Assembly: GCA_030685235.1 (NCBI GenBank)
Contig: MU839159.1
Coordinates: 154,476-218,475 of the forward strand
Length of the DNA stretch: 64,000 nt
From: Copromyces sp. CBS 386.78
Taxonomy: Eukaryota > Ascomycota > Sordariomycetes > Sordariales > Sordariaceae
Reading direction: 5' to 3'
The notes under the pieces are model-generated. The model saw nothing but the letters and a program-made list of their open reading frames with translations. It was not told the origin of the DNA and made no database searches. The position numbers and the translations under genes are program-made. Below are positions 23,170 through 33,415 of this stretch, in pieces (positions within the stretch are counted from its first letter, which is position 1; each line of letters opens with the position of its first letter).

Positions 23170-23481
23170 TTGCGCAAAATTTATTATATAATTTTCGTCG
23201 ATAGTAATTATATAATATTTACTTTTATCGACCGTTCTTTTGTAAAGAAAAACGGATTCGTTATATTTAAATTCTTAAAGCTTCAAAAACTAATTTTCGC
23301 TAACAATATTATAAAAGGATTTATTATTAAAGGATTTACAGCGAGCCTTTATATTAGTTATTATTTAGAAAATATTATATTCCTAATTTATAATATTTTT
23401 TTTAGTTACCCTATTATTTTAGGATTACTTTGGTTTAAGAAATACGAGCCGTATATTTTTTTAAATAAAATGAAGGTTTAG
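23170..23481 (+). pseudogene. Aspartic protease fragment of element C
   Basis: The longest surviving open frame of the element (103 codons). It reads like a retropepsin-type domain of Gypsy polyproteins: FVDSN in place of the catalytic V-D-S/T-G motif at about residues 9-13 (the Gly lost by a transition), SFVKKNGF, and a C-terminal YPIILGLLWFKKYEP corresponding to the family's ILGxPWL motif. With the flap and active site altered it should be inactive. The retained ATG is fortuitous. Confidence 0.75.
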
Positions 23482-25279
23482 TTTATTAATCGGTACGTTA
23501 ATCGATACTTCTTATTAAATTTCCCTATTTCCTTACGGAATACTTTTAGTATATAGAACCGCTCTCTTAATAATTCGTATTATTAATTTTACGCGGCGAT
23601 AGTAAACGAATAGGATAAAAGAATATTATTAAATATTTTAAAAATATTAGAATTTCTATTTAAAATAAATAATTATATTGGCCGAATAAAAAGCGGTCTA
23701 ATAAATCGTGTAGTCTTAATCCTTATAAAAGGACTTATATACGGCGATATTTAGCCGCCGAAGCTACTACCTTACTAGAATCTATTAAAATATTAAATTT
23801 TAAGGGATTAATACCTAATCCTTATAAAAGGACCTATATACAACGATATTTAGCCGCCGAAGCTATTGCTTCGCTAGAGTCTAATAGAATATTAAACTTT
23901 AAAGGATTAATTACCGCTTTACTAAAATTTAAGAGAATTCTAGAGTTTAGAATACTATTATAGGACAACCGGTAGAACAAATTGCTATTATTAAAGTTTA
24001 AGAGAACTTTAAAATTTAGAATACTATTCTAGAATTATTAGTAAGGTAAATTACTATTGCTAAAGTTTAGAATTATTATTAAAAGCTGATTTTAATTCCG
24101 TACCGCTCCTATATTAATAAGAATATTAATAGGACTACTAGTAGAATAAATTACTATTGCCTCTCTAAAATATATTAGGGCTATTATAATATTAGGACTA
24201 TATCCCCTATAATAGACCGGAACGTGGCGATATTTAAATATTAAAATTATTATTAGAAAACGATTCTATTTCTACTCTATTACCCTATTATAAACCCTAC
24301 GAATCCTCTATACCGCCGCCCTATTACGAACTTTACGAAAACCGTTCTAGAAATAAAGCTTATAATTTTTATAAATTTTACGAGGCTAACGAAATTTTTT
24401 ATTTAAAATAGATTATATAGCCGTACCGCCGTAACTTCCTTTTATACCGTTTTAAACTTTCTATTAAAAGATTTATTAGAAACGTAGCCTTATTAGATTA
24501 TAATATACTAGGATAGGTAATAGAACTTTTTATACCCGCGCCGCCTTATAAAAAGGTAAAAAGCGTTAGGAATTCCCCCGGTACCGCTTATCTAATTATA
24601 AGGCGGTTTAAAATAATTGAAGATTAAATTAATACTAAAGATATACGTAGTATTAATATTACCGCCTTTAATTTCCTATACGAAATGTACGATTTATAGC
24701 CCTACTTTATAAATTATATAGAAATCTCCCGATTAACTACCTTCTATAAAATTAATAGTTGTAACGACTTTACTAAAGAGATAATTTAAAATATTATAAA
24801 TAGTAAAAGTAGGTAATATAAAGACCGCTTCCTAAAACGCTTCTACAAATTTATCGACGTATATGTAGGGGATATAAATTAAAAGGAATTAATAGCCGTT
24901 AAAATTGTACGAACCGCTATTTTTATAAGCGACCTAAATATAGACGCGCCTATATACAAGGCTATTATTATTAAAATTATAGAGGAAAATATATTAACGT
25001 TCTATAAGAAAATTAACCAACTTTTGAAAATTAATAAGGAAATAAAATTCAAATTCCTACGTAAATATTAGAAAAGGATCGACGCTTTCTATATTAAGAA
25101 AGCGAATAAATTTCCGCCCTACCGAATATACAATTATAAAATCGAATTTATATTAGGGGAAAGGCCGTTAAACGCCCGCTGCTAACCGGTTTTGCCTATA
25201 GAAGTAATTATTGTTAAGAAATAGATCGACGGTTAATTCGAAAATAATTTTATTAAACCTTCCTAATTTTAAGCAGCCT

Positions 25280-25800
25280 TACTTTTATTCTTTATATAAA
25301 AGTCTAGCGGGGGTATTCGCGTTTATATCGATTATTATAGTATTAATAATATTATATTTAAAATATAGTACCCGCTTCTACTAATTAAAGAAATTTTTAA
25401 TATTATTTGCTACGTTAAATTTTTTATTAAATTAAATATTATCGCCGCTTTTAATTAAATTTATATTTAAGAAGGTTATAAATAGCTAACCGCTTTTATT
25501 ATACGTTTTAGTCTCTACGAATTACTAATCCTTCCTTTCGGCCTTTAAAGCGTATTTAATATATTTTAAAATTATATCAACGATATATTATATAATATTT
25601 TAAATATTTATATAATAATATACTTAAATAATATCTCTATTTACTCCGAGAATAAAGAGGATTATACTGTTTATATAAACGAAGTCCTTAGAAGGATAAT
25701 TAACGCCGGCCTTTAATTAAATATCGATAAATGTAAATTCAATATTATTGGTACGAAATATTTAAGCCTTTTTATTATATTAAAGGGTATTAAAATAGAC
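25280..25800 (+). pseudogene. Reverse transcriptase region of element C
   Basis: Stops ignored, the motifs appear in order: GIRVYIDYYSINN, the YPLLLIKEIFN finger, FIKLNIIAAF, LPFGL, and at 25621 YLNNISIYSENK, where the catalytic YLDD box has become YLNN by G-to-A change. It ends near 25800 with KYLSLFIILKGIKID. The similarity to Ty3/Gypsy RT is clear; activity is impossible. Confidence 0.8.
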
Positions 25801-25999
25801 CTTACAAAAGTGAAAATTATTATTAAATAGGAGGCCCCGCAATTAAAACGCTAATTCTAAAGATTTTTAGGATTTGTAAATTTCTACCGTCGTTTTATGT
25901 AATATATTTTAATTATAATTATTCTATTATACGACTTTACGAAGAAATTAGCCGAATAGCGCTAAATGAAGGACTATTAAAAGGTTTTCGAAGAATTAA

Positions 26000-26360
26000 A
26001 AAAAGCTTTTACTACGGGCCCTATCCTTCGAATTTATAATTAGTCCCGCTTAACCGTAGTCGAAACTAATACATTTAATTAAATAGTAAGCGGTATATTA
26101 TTTTAGTACGACGACGAGGGTATTTTATACCCAATTGTATATTTTTTACAAAAATATTCTACTATAGAATATAATTATAATATTTATAATAAAGAATTAC
26201 TTATAATTATTAAAGCCTTAGAAGAATAAGTATTAGAATTATAAGGCGCCTAAAAACCGTTTAAAATCCTAACCGACTATAAGGGCCTATAAACCTTTAC
26301 GGAAAATAAGAAATTTATACCGTAGTATATATAGTAGTCTAATTTTTTATTTAAATTCAA
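26000..26360 (+). pseudogene. RNase H region of element C
   Basis: Shows VVETNTFN (family ETDAS box), then [20 protein letters not shown] and [10 protein letters not shown] near 26127-26230, the standard Gypsy RNase H sequence of blocks, with Asp-to-Asn changes at catalytic positions. Confidence 0.75.
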
Positions 26361-26699
26361 TTTTATTATTAAGTATAGGCCGGGTACTCTCTAAGTCCGT
26401 CCTAATACCCTAAGTAAAAAATTAGAAAATATATTAAAGGATATAAACGACGACCGGCTAAAAGCCTGTTATAAAGTACTTTTCGACCCTTCCGTTTTCG
26501 TAAATTATACTTACACTTACGAATTTAATCCGGAAGAATTGTTTACAAATAAATTAATTAACGCTAATTATTATAATTCAATTTTTTATTAAGATTTAGT
26601 AGCCGCCCTTACGGACGAAAACCGCCGAATATAGCCTAAAATATTAAAGAAAAATATAAGAAAAATAGTTTTTATAGAATGCTATACAATTAACGGTAA

Positions 26700-28270
26700 A
26701 GTATATTGACGTTTAGCGCTTATTATTAACCTAAAAGATATTATATTACAATTATATTTTATACGAAGGTACTACGAACCTATATTAGTAGGCTATTAAG
26801 GCCGAAATAAAACGTTTATTAGCTTTAATTACTTATTTTATTAGTTGGATATAAATAAAGCTATTAAAGTTTATTATAAAGCCTACTTCTAATACGCTAA
26901 AACGAAATTATTATAATGCGTATTAGCGGAATTATTAAAGTTTTTACTAATACCTTTCGCTCTATAGAAGGATATTGCTATCGATTATATTATTTCTATA
27001 ATACCCTACGTCCGAGGAGGCTAAAAGTATAAGTATATTGCTATAATAGTAAATTGCTTAATTAAAATAAGGTATTATATTCTAATCGAAATAATAATTA
27101 CGGAGCAACTTATTAATTAATTTATTAAAAAAATTTATACCCTTTATAGCCTATTAGATATTATCGTTTCTAATTGTATATATTTAATTCGTTTTACAAT
27201 TTTAGAAGGCTTTTTTTAAAAGATTAGGAATTACTTTAAAGCTATTATCGGCTTTTTATAAGAGAAACTCTATTCGCACGGGGATAAAACTCTATTCGCA
27301 CGGGGATCCACTTTGGTTTTCTAAGTATAACTCATTTAGCCCTTGGTGTATGAGACCAAAAATGGTACCAAACTACTCGTTGATTTTTAACGGATTTTTT
27401 GATGTATATATCGATCTTATAGGCCCACGCGTTATTTAAATATTACTTTTTTGGACTTTTAGCCTTCAAAATTGTTAAATTATCTATTTGTTATAAGTTC
27501 CTTTCTCCAAGGTTTTCTTGGACTACTAAGTATATGCGTACTTCAAGGAAGGTCTTGCTAGGTAGAGAAAAAAATGACAAAAAATATCATATACTTTTTA
27601 CCCCCATATCAATTTTTTTAGTATTTTAAAAAAGACTTGGGAGTTGACTTTTTCCTTCCCCCTGCGAATAGAGTTTTATCCCCGTGCGAATAGAGTTTCT
27701 CTTTTATAAAGAAATTAATAGTTAGACCGAATATATTAATATTTAATTGGAATATTTCCTTTGTACTTATATTAATTAGGCTTAAGACGATTAAGTAAAT
27801 TAATTACCCCTAATAGAATTCGTAGGTAATAATATATATTTAAATGCTATAATATATTTTTATTCTTTATAAATTATAGTTTTTACTTTTAAATAGGAGT
27901 CGAGCCCGCCTAACTATATTTATTAGGGTTTTTTAAAATATAGCGAGTAGAATACTTTAAAGTTAATAAAATCGCCGACTAATTTAATATAATATTAAAT
28001 AAAATTACTGCTATAATTAAGAATAATTAAGTACGGTATAAGGAAATTGCTAATAAAAAACGGTCCGACGCGCTGAAGTATTATATTGGCGATAAAACTT
28101 TATTTAATATAATTAATTTCGTATTAAGCCGCTTACAAGTTAAATTTATACTATTATAGGAAAGGCCTTTCGAAATTGTAAAAGTAAATAACTATTATAT
28201 TATATTAAAGTTCCCCGTTAATGTAAATAATAATTATATTTCCTATATTAATATAGTAAAATTATAGAAT
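26700..28270 (+). pseudogene. Integrase of element C, split by a MITE
   Basis: The core begins near 26940 (DIAIDYI..., then VSNCIYLI in place of the V-S-D-R-G block near 27160). It is cut at 27261 by the MITE and resumes at 27702 with TEYINIQLEYFL and DDQVNQLPLIEFVGNN, the family's QTE..W and LP..EF..N blocks. A GPY/F-like module follows at about 28080-28270 (LSRLQVKF, then ERPFEIVKV). Confidence 0.75.
27262..27701. mobile_element. 440-bp MITE with 39-bp TIRs and exact 8-bp target duplication
   Basis: TIRs 27262-27300 and 27663-27701 are perfect inverse copies, starting GAGAAACTCTATTCGCACGG; inside each, ACTCTATTCGCA occurs twice in direct order. The element is flanked by TTTTATAA on both sides (27254-27261 and 27702-27709). 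An 8-bp duplication is typical of hAT superfamily insertions, although the terminal bases are not the usual hAT CAGGG-like ones. The interior has no ORF. The element is not RIP-mutated although its host is, so it came later or escaped. Confidence 0.85.
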
Positions 28271-28339
28271 TATTAAAGGATCCCCGGGTAGGATAAAATT
28301 TAAAATATCCGAATAAATAACGGGCGGATTATAAGACGA

Positions 28340-28620
28340 ATAAATAATGCTAAAAATATAATCGAATAGTTTTATGAAATTATTGACGATTATCGTTTTA
28401 ATATAGAGAATAGTAGATAGGAATACTAAGTAATTTAAGGAAGCCCCTATAATCCTATTTAATAACTATAGAAGAACGTAGAATATTATATCGACGATTT
28501 TAAAAATTTTTATAATAATAACCTAAATGTACTAGTATTACTATAATAGATCGCGAATGAAAAACGTCGTTATAGAGTTAAAAAGGCTCTAAAAAAGGCC
28601 GTTAAGACGGACTAACCGCC
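28340..28620 (+). pseudogene. Chromodomain-like C-terminus of element C integrase
   Basis: Stops ignored, the sequence runs EIIDDYR, EYQVI, KNVEYYIDDFKNFY, then a Lys/Arg-rich tail with RRYRVKKALKKA. The layout resembles the chromodomain that chromovirus integrases carry (aromatic strand, WEP-like, acidic helix), but the key aromatic residues are lost. Moderate certainty. Confidence 0.45.
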
Positions 28621-28800
28621 GGGAAAAACAAATATAATACTAGTAATACAATAATTACCCCGTTACTAAGAAAGTAAAGTAGTAGCTTAAAAAGGAAAGT
28701 AAAAATAATATAAAAAGGGTAAGTAATAAATATTGTAAAGGAGATTAAAAAGGGAAATATATTGAATTTTTTACCCTAAGGGTATTTTAGGCGAAGGAAG

Positions 28801-29145
28801 TATTATAAAGTTATTTATAATTAATTAACCGTCCTATATCGCTACCTTTACTATAGTAATAGTTACTAGGTTAATAATATATTTTAATTAGTTATAGAGA
28901 CCTAATATAATAAATACGGTTAAATGTATTTAATATTTAACTAGCTACGGTCGTTAGCCTATCCTTATCGCTAAGGCTATATAAACTATATTAGTTTATA
29001 GGATGACCTATAGGACGACTAGGCTATACGGGCTATATACTTACTATATATAGATGGCTATTAGGGCTCCCCCAAATAGTTTCCTCTTCTTCGTACAATT
29101 ACGAATATCTTTACCGATACCTAACGTTCGCCTTGCCCCGTAATA
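28801..29145 (+). repeat. 3' LTR of Gypsy element C
   Basis: 345 bases, TATTATAAAG..CCCCGTAATA. Directly upstream lies GGCGAAGGAAG, a fitting polypurine tract. The near-duplicate flank AAATA (29146-29150) matches AAATC at 20844-20848 in four of five positions. Confidence 0.85.
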
Positions 29146-29150
29146 AAATA

Positions 29151-30506
29151 TTTATACCGTTATTGAACTTATATTTATCGACGAATATAACAAATTTTTC
29201 TTCGAAGTTGGACTACTTTATACCTTTAGATATTTTAAAGTCTTCGAAGGCGCGGCAGGATTCAACGACAATATTAATATTATTATACTTCTTATTTAAT
29301 TCGTTAAAGAATTTAAGGGTAGTGCCCTATTTATAGGGTTCGCCGAGGATAGCCTTATTTAATTCGGTTTCAATAGCTTCGAGCGGGATTCCTTCGATAG
29401 AGCGGGTAATAAGAAAAAATTAAAGGCGTTTATTAGCGAAGACTTTTAATTTATTTATTTAAGCGAACTTTATATATATATACTAAATACGATATTTAAC
29501 GGTATATTCGATCGACGATCCCTTATTATTAAAGGCGGGGGTAATAATAATATACAATACTAACTTATAGCTATTACCGCTCTCGTTAATATTTACAGTA
29601 TTATTATTATTAAATACATTAAGAGGAAGCGGAGGGTAGGAATTAGGGCTAAGGGACGGCAATAGGGGGGAAGCCGGACTAATATTCGGGAACTAAGTAC
29701 AAAGGTTGAACTAAGAAGATTTTTTAATAACGTTCCTTTTAAAATTAGAAAGCGGCCGTAAATAAAGTACAGAAATTACTAAATTCCTTTTTAATAGCAG
29801 TAATTTAGTTATAGAACGATTAGACCTACTCTTTATAATCTTTAACGCTAATTTAAACAGCGAATAAATATTAAGTACAAATAGTCGTAATATTACTTTT
29901 TTTGCGGGTAATTTCGTAATTAAAATCCTTAACGCGGGTTTAGAAGCGGACGACCTTTTCTTTAACCGTAATAAAATTTTCTTCGAAATTGCGGGCGTCG
30001 GCTCTAGTAGCAATAATATCGTCGTAGAATAAACGGTAAAAAGCGGAAAAAAAGGTTTAAAAAGCGGGAAAGTTAGTAAGGGTATAAGTTTAGGAAATAG
30101 GGATTAAAATTTTAATCGCTTACTAATAGAGGCCTTCGAACGCTTAAACGAGAACCGTTAAATCGTTTTAGTAATTTAAGCTAATAATTATTACAATAGC
30201 GCTAACGACTATAATAATAATGAAATTATCGGTTATAAGCTAAGTTCGGAGAGTAATAGAGTTGGATATTAATCGCTAAATTAAATACGCTTTAATAAGT
30301 ATAAAGGAAGAAAGAGAGTACGAACGATTTTAATTATTAATATTTAGTTTAGTATTTTATTTGGTTTAATAATTGGATTTGTAATTGGAGTCGGGAATAC
30401 GCAGGGTCGAGTCTTAATTAATTAATTAATTGCCGCGATTAAAATACGAATAATCTTCCTCTTATAATAGTAAGCGCGCGCAGCGTAATAATTAAATATA
30501 ATAAAC
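29151..30506 (-). pseudogene. gag remnant of a minus-strand retroelement
   Basis: A minus-strand reading with few stops spans about 29400-30010 (beginning DDIIATRADARNFEENF) and continues to 29160 with blocks such as EELNKAILGEPYK and FFNELNKKYNN, which suit a capsid-like protein. The open frames on the plus strand at 29133-29336 and on the minus strand at 29711-30013 are in other frames. No LTR pair could be tied to it; its right edge is the family A LTR at 30507. Confidence 0.5.
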
Positions 30507-30758
30507 TATTACGGGGCGAGAGGGTACCGTTATAGGTAGGGTACGATATATATTGTTGTATAAAGAGAGAGGAAGGAAGTATACGCGGAAATCTAATTAT
30601 ATAGGCGAGAGCCCTATAGACCAGACCGTACGCGGGTACGTAAGGCTATACGTAACGGTAATATAGCTAATATGCGCGGGGAGAGCTCTAAGCTCTAGTC
30701 GGTACAGTATATGTGTAGTCAGTGCAGCACAGCACATCACAGGCCTAACCCTATAATA
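30507..30758 (-). repeat. Family A LTR, copy 2 (solo)
   Basis: 252 bases, TATTACGGGG..CCCTATAATA, aligned end to end with 8890-9139. No polypurine tract or internal sequence follows: repeat B begins within ten bases. So this is a solo LTR or a deletion junction. It is less mutated at its right end (several CA and TG kept). Confidence 0.7.
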
Positions 30759-30764
30759 ATAATT

Positions 30765-31325
30765 AATAATAATAATAGTCTTATTCCCTATATTACTTAT
30801 TTATAGCGCCTTATTAGTATAGGGTACTTCTCCTAATTCTTTAGAGGAAATTGTACGGCGATAAGCGCTGTCGGATAAAAACCGCTAATTCCTTTCGGTC
30901 GCAAATAAATTACGCCTACTCCATTTTAATTCTATTTATAGCGGTATTTACCTACCGCTTTAATAAATAAGCTACTTCCCTTCTACCGCCTTCGATTTAA
31001 TATTAGAATAATTAAAATACCGCTTTCGTACGCCGCTCCTTCCTCCTAAACCGCCTATAGTAATCGTCCCTTCCCTATCGTTTGCCCTTATTCCCGCTTC
31101 GTCGTTATCCCCCAAACTCCTACGATTCTACTAAAGTTTATATAAGCGCAAGGGCCCTTTCCTTCCTTCTATAAGAATTCCTCCCCGCCGCCATCTTTTA
31201 AACTTCCCCTTCTTCCTTATTTAACCAATTTTTAAGATAGCGTCTTCTTCTGCTAGCCGTACTCCCGACCGTCCTCCCGGCCGCATATCCAATCCCCTAG
31301 GCCTCGCGATTCGCATTGACCGCGG
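30765..31325. repeat. Dispersed repeat B, copy 2 (long)
   Basis: About 555 bases, starting AATAATAGTCTTATTCCC, matching 37755-38330 through to GCGATTCGCATTGACCG. Differences between copies that I compared are mainly transitions. It lies directly beside a family A LTR. Function and class unknown. Confidence 0.6.
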
Positions 31326-31406
31326 TTATAATAATAATTAATTACACCTTTTAACAATTATATTTAAAACGTAAACCCTTTTTTTTATTGTATAATTATC
31401 TTTTTC

Positions 31407-31611
31407 TATAACGGGGACAGCCTAGTTAATACGGGTACTAGTCGTATAATTTAATTAAAGTTCTATAAAGAGGAGAAAAGTCTATTTGAAGGGGATTTAT
31501 TAGAAGTGCGAGGTTTTAAAGGGGGCTGCGTAAGTATAATTATAGCGCCTACTAACAACTCTAGTCGTAAACGATTAAAGTGCTATAGCCCTAAGCCTTG
31601 GCCTTATAATA
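31407..31611 (-). repeat. LTR-like sequence with adjoining polypurine tract (minus strand)
   Basis: TATAACGGGGACAG..GGCCTTATAATA followed by about 45 bases that are nearly pure pyrimidine on the plus strand (TTACCCCCCTCCTTCCCC), that is, a polypurine tract on the minus strand. The ends fit TGTAAC..TAACA after transitions. Internal 3' sequence then disappears at 31671 into repeat E. Confidence 0.5.
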
Positions 31612-31734
31612 TTACCCCCCTCCTTCCCCTACTCCCTTCCCTCCTACCCTTCTATCCTATTATTAATTAACATCGTCTTCCGGCGCGAAGCGGGAAGAAT
31701 TTACTGAAGCGCAGCTGTTATAGGTCTAGAGTTA

Positions 31735-32021
31735 AATTCTACCTACTATAAACGTTAAAATTTTAACGGTCTACTATAAATAATAAGCTGGATTCTACCT
31801 ACTGTAAACGTTAAAATTTTAACGGTCTACTATAAATAATAAGCTGGATTCTACCTATTATAAACGTTAAAATTTTAACAGTCTACTATAAATTATAAGC
31901 TAGATTCTACCTACTATAAACGTTAAAATTTTAATAGTCTACTATAAATAATAAATTGGATTCTACTTATTATAAATATTAAGATTTTAACGGTCTATTA
32001 TAAATAATAAGCTGGATTTAT
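31735..32021. repeat. Five 56-bp tandem repeats
   Basis: Period exactly 56: the matching ACTATAAACG-like words start at 31745, 31801, 31857, 31913 and 31969. Each unit contains the 16-bp palindrome CGTTAAAATTTTAACG or a transition variant of it. The inverse copy (62604-62945) has about six units. Confidence 0.9.
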
Positions 32022-32044
32022 TTTTATTTTTATTTTTATTTTTA

Positions 32045-32225
32045 TTTTTACTTTTATTTTTATTTTTTCTAAAGACCCATTCGGCAATTTTTTTTAAACT
32101 AAGATATCGCCTTAAATAGAAGGCGTACGGACCTCTAATATATTTCAAAATAACCGCCATCCTCTACTAATTATTTTAGTATCCTTTTTATTCTTAAGGT
32201 TAAGGTTATTAATAAAGGTAAAACC
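32045..32225 (-). repeat. Telomere-word, A-tailed retroposon-like sequence (copy in repeat E, mutated)
   Basis: The minus strand reads from AACCTTAACCTTAAG, through TAGAGGTCCGTACGCC and GATATCTTAGTTT, to GCCGAATGGGTCTTTAG and then an A-rich tail (the T-rich plus-strand repeat 32027-32070). The other copies are at 35148-35310, 61277-61465 and 62300-62600. Confidence 0.65.
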
Positions 32226-32226
32226 C

Positions 32227-32310
32227 TACCCGGGGGACACCCCCGGGGACCCCCGTAGATCTACTATCACGTGCAAACCCGGGGGACACCCCCGGGGACC
32301 CCCGTACAAC
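32227..32310. repeat. Twin GC-rich palindromic blocks
   Basis: CCCGGGGGACACCCCCGGGG occurs twice, at about 32230 and 32278, each followed by ACCCCCGTA. Each block is an imperfect palindrome. The inverse pair is at about 62219-62295. GC-rich islands in an AT-rich setting. Confidence 0.7.
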
Positions 32311-32355
32311 CTACATAAACGGCCTATACTACGAAAATTCAAATTAATAATAAGA

Positions 32356-32704
32356 AATTTTTTTTATTACTTTTTTTAAAATTTTTTTTATTTTTCTTTT
32401 TTTTTCCTTTTTTTTTCTTTTTTTTTCTTTTTTTCTTTTTTTTCTTTTTTTTCTTTTTTTTTTCTTTTTTTTTCGTTTTTATCTTTTTTTCTTTTTTGTT
32501 TTTTATTTATTTTTTTATTCAATTTTTTATTTTTTTATTTTTTTATTTTTTTATTTCTTTATTTATTTATTTACTCTTTTTTTTCTTTTTCTATTTTTTT
32601 TTTATTTCTTTTTTTTCTTCGTTTTTTTCCTTTTTCTTTTTTTTTTCTATTTTCTTTTTATATATATAAGGCGCTTATTTTAAAAATATAATTTTTTCTT
32701 AATT
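32356..32704 (-). repeat. A-rich tail (T-rich on plus strand), about 300 bases
   Basis: Nearly all T on the plus strand with scattered C and A (TTTTTTTCTTTT words). On the minus strand it follows the tRNA-like head at 32705-32776, so it is laid out like a very long retroposon tail. Confidence 0.6.
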
Positions 32705-32776
32705 AAAGCCGGGATTCGAACGCACAACCTTTTAAAGAGTAAATTCAAATCTTCCTAATTAAGCCATCCTATCCTT
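32705..32776 (-). repeat. tRNA-like head of a retroposon (degenerate)
   Basis: The minus strand contains an A-box-like TGGCTTAATTAGG and a perfect B-box core GTTCGAATCC spaced as in a tRNA. The T stem and acceptor stem do not pair properly, so this is not a working tRNA. It is followed on the minus strand by the A-rich tail, as in tRNA-derived SINEs. A possible anticodon loop reads CTCTTTA. Confidence 0.5.
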
Positions 32777-33191
32777 TATTCGTTCCTTCCTTTTTTTCGC
32801 TCTTCTACCCAAAAGGCGCTAAGAAATTCCCCAGACTAAAGATCGCCAAGGCGCTAAAAAGACGCTAAATTTTTTTGAACCAATTAAATACCTCGCATCC
32901 AACCTAAACGGGCTACGAAAATTCTGACCAATCCCAGTTGAGGAATCTAGATTCGACGGACCAATCACAGTACGAAGAACTTATAGGGATCCGCAGGGGT
33001 ATTGCCCCCATTATAGAGAAGCTCCGCTATGCTCGCTCACTTCGTGTAAATACTCCATTCTCTAACTATAACAGCTGCGCTTCAATAAAGTACTTGCTTT
33101 CTATTTCGCCGCTAACCAGAAAATTTATTATTCGACAGTCGCTTTCGCTCGTAGGCAGCGTATAAATAAGTAGCTGTATATATAATTATAC

Positions 33192-33415
33192 TGTAACGGG
33201 TCTACAAGAGTAAGGCACAGCGAGCAGTCGTATAAGGTTGAAATGCTATATTTGACAAGGAGGAAAAGGAAGGAAAGACTGCATAGAAGGTACAGTCTGG
33301 AAAAGGGTTTTGTGCACCATATTGCCAAGGCCGGGGCATCCGAGCCAGAGCCCTCGCAGGCGGTCAATCGACCTAGCATCTACTAGGTTTAATCCCTAGG
33401 CTCTAGCCCTATAAC
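33192..33415 (-). repeat. LTR with polypurine tract, little mutated
   Basis: 224 bases, TGTAACGGGTCTACAAG..CTAGCCCTATAACA, with true TG..CA ends. On the minus strand it is preceded by purine-rich GGGGAGCAAGGGGGTAA, so it is a 3' LTR of a minus-strand element. The flanks TATAC and TTACC do not match. It keeps ordinary CA and TG content, as does the DNA from about 32880 to 33480. Confidence 0.55.

Larger units (their letters stand above)
20849..29145 (+). mobile_element. Full-length Ty3/Gypsy chromovirus-like retrotransposon (element C), RIP-decayed
   Basis: An 8.3-kb element with equal-length LTRs, probable polypurine tract and near-perfect target duplication. The internal order gag, protease, RT, RNase H, integrase, chromodomain-like is all on the plus strand, as in Ty3/Gypsy chromoviruses. 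A 440-bp MITE (27262-27701) inserted later in the integrase part; without it the element would be about 7.85 kb. The many stops and loss of catalytic residues mean it is dead. Confidence 0.85.
31671..33089 (-). mobile_element. Composite repeat E, copy 1
   Basis: Inverse copy of 61995-63013. Shared parts, in plus order here: CATCGTCTTCCGGCGCGAAG flank, AGCGCAGCTGTTATA (31702-31716), five 56-bp tandem units, an (ATTTTT)n stretch, the telomere-word retroposon, twin CCCGGGGGACACCCCCGGGG blocks, and a last 200 bases ending TATAACAGCTGCGCT (about 33073-33087), the inverse of the first 15-mer. About 500 bases (32356-32880), T-rich and tRNA-like, are absent from the other copy. No ORF of note. It may be a non-autonomous TIR element, but homology extends about 30 bases past the left 15-mer. 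Confidence 0.65.

Noticed and set aside
8890..31325. Family A LTRs at 8890 and 30507 as the two ends of one element
   Set aside because: They are in the same orientation but enclose an independent complete Gypsy element and other insertions, and no matching target duplications are seen; the 8890 LTR has its own polypurine tract and pol ending at 12985.
31735..32021. Regular tandem repeats as a possible CRISPR array
   Set aside because: Units are contiguous 56-bp copies with no variable spacers, and the organism is a fungus.
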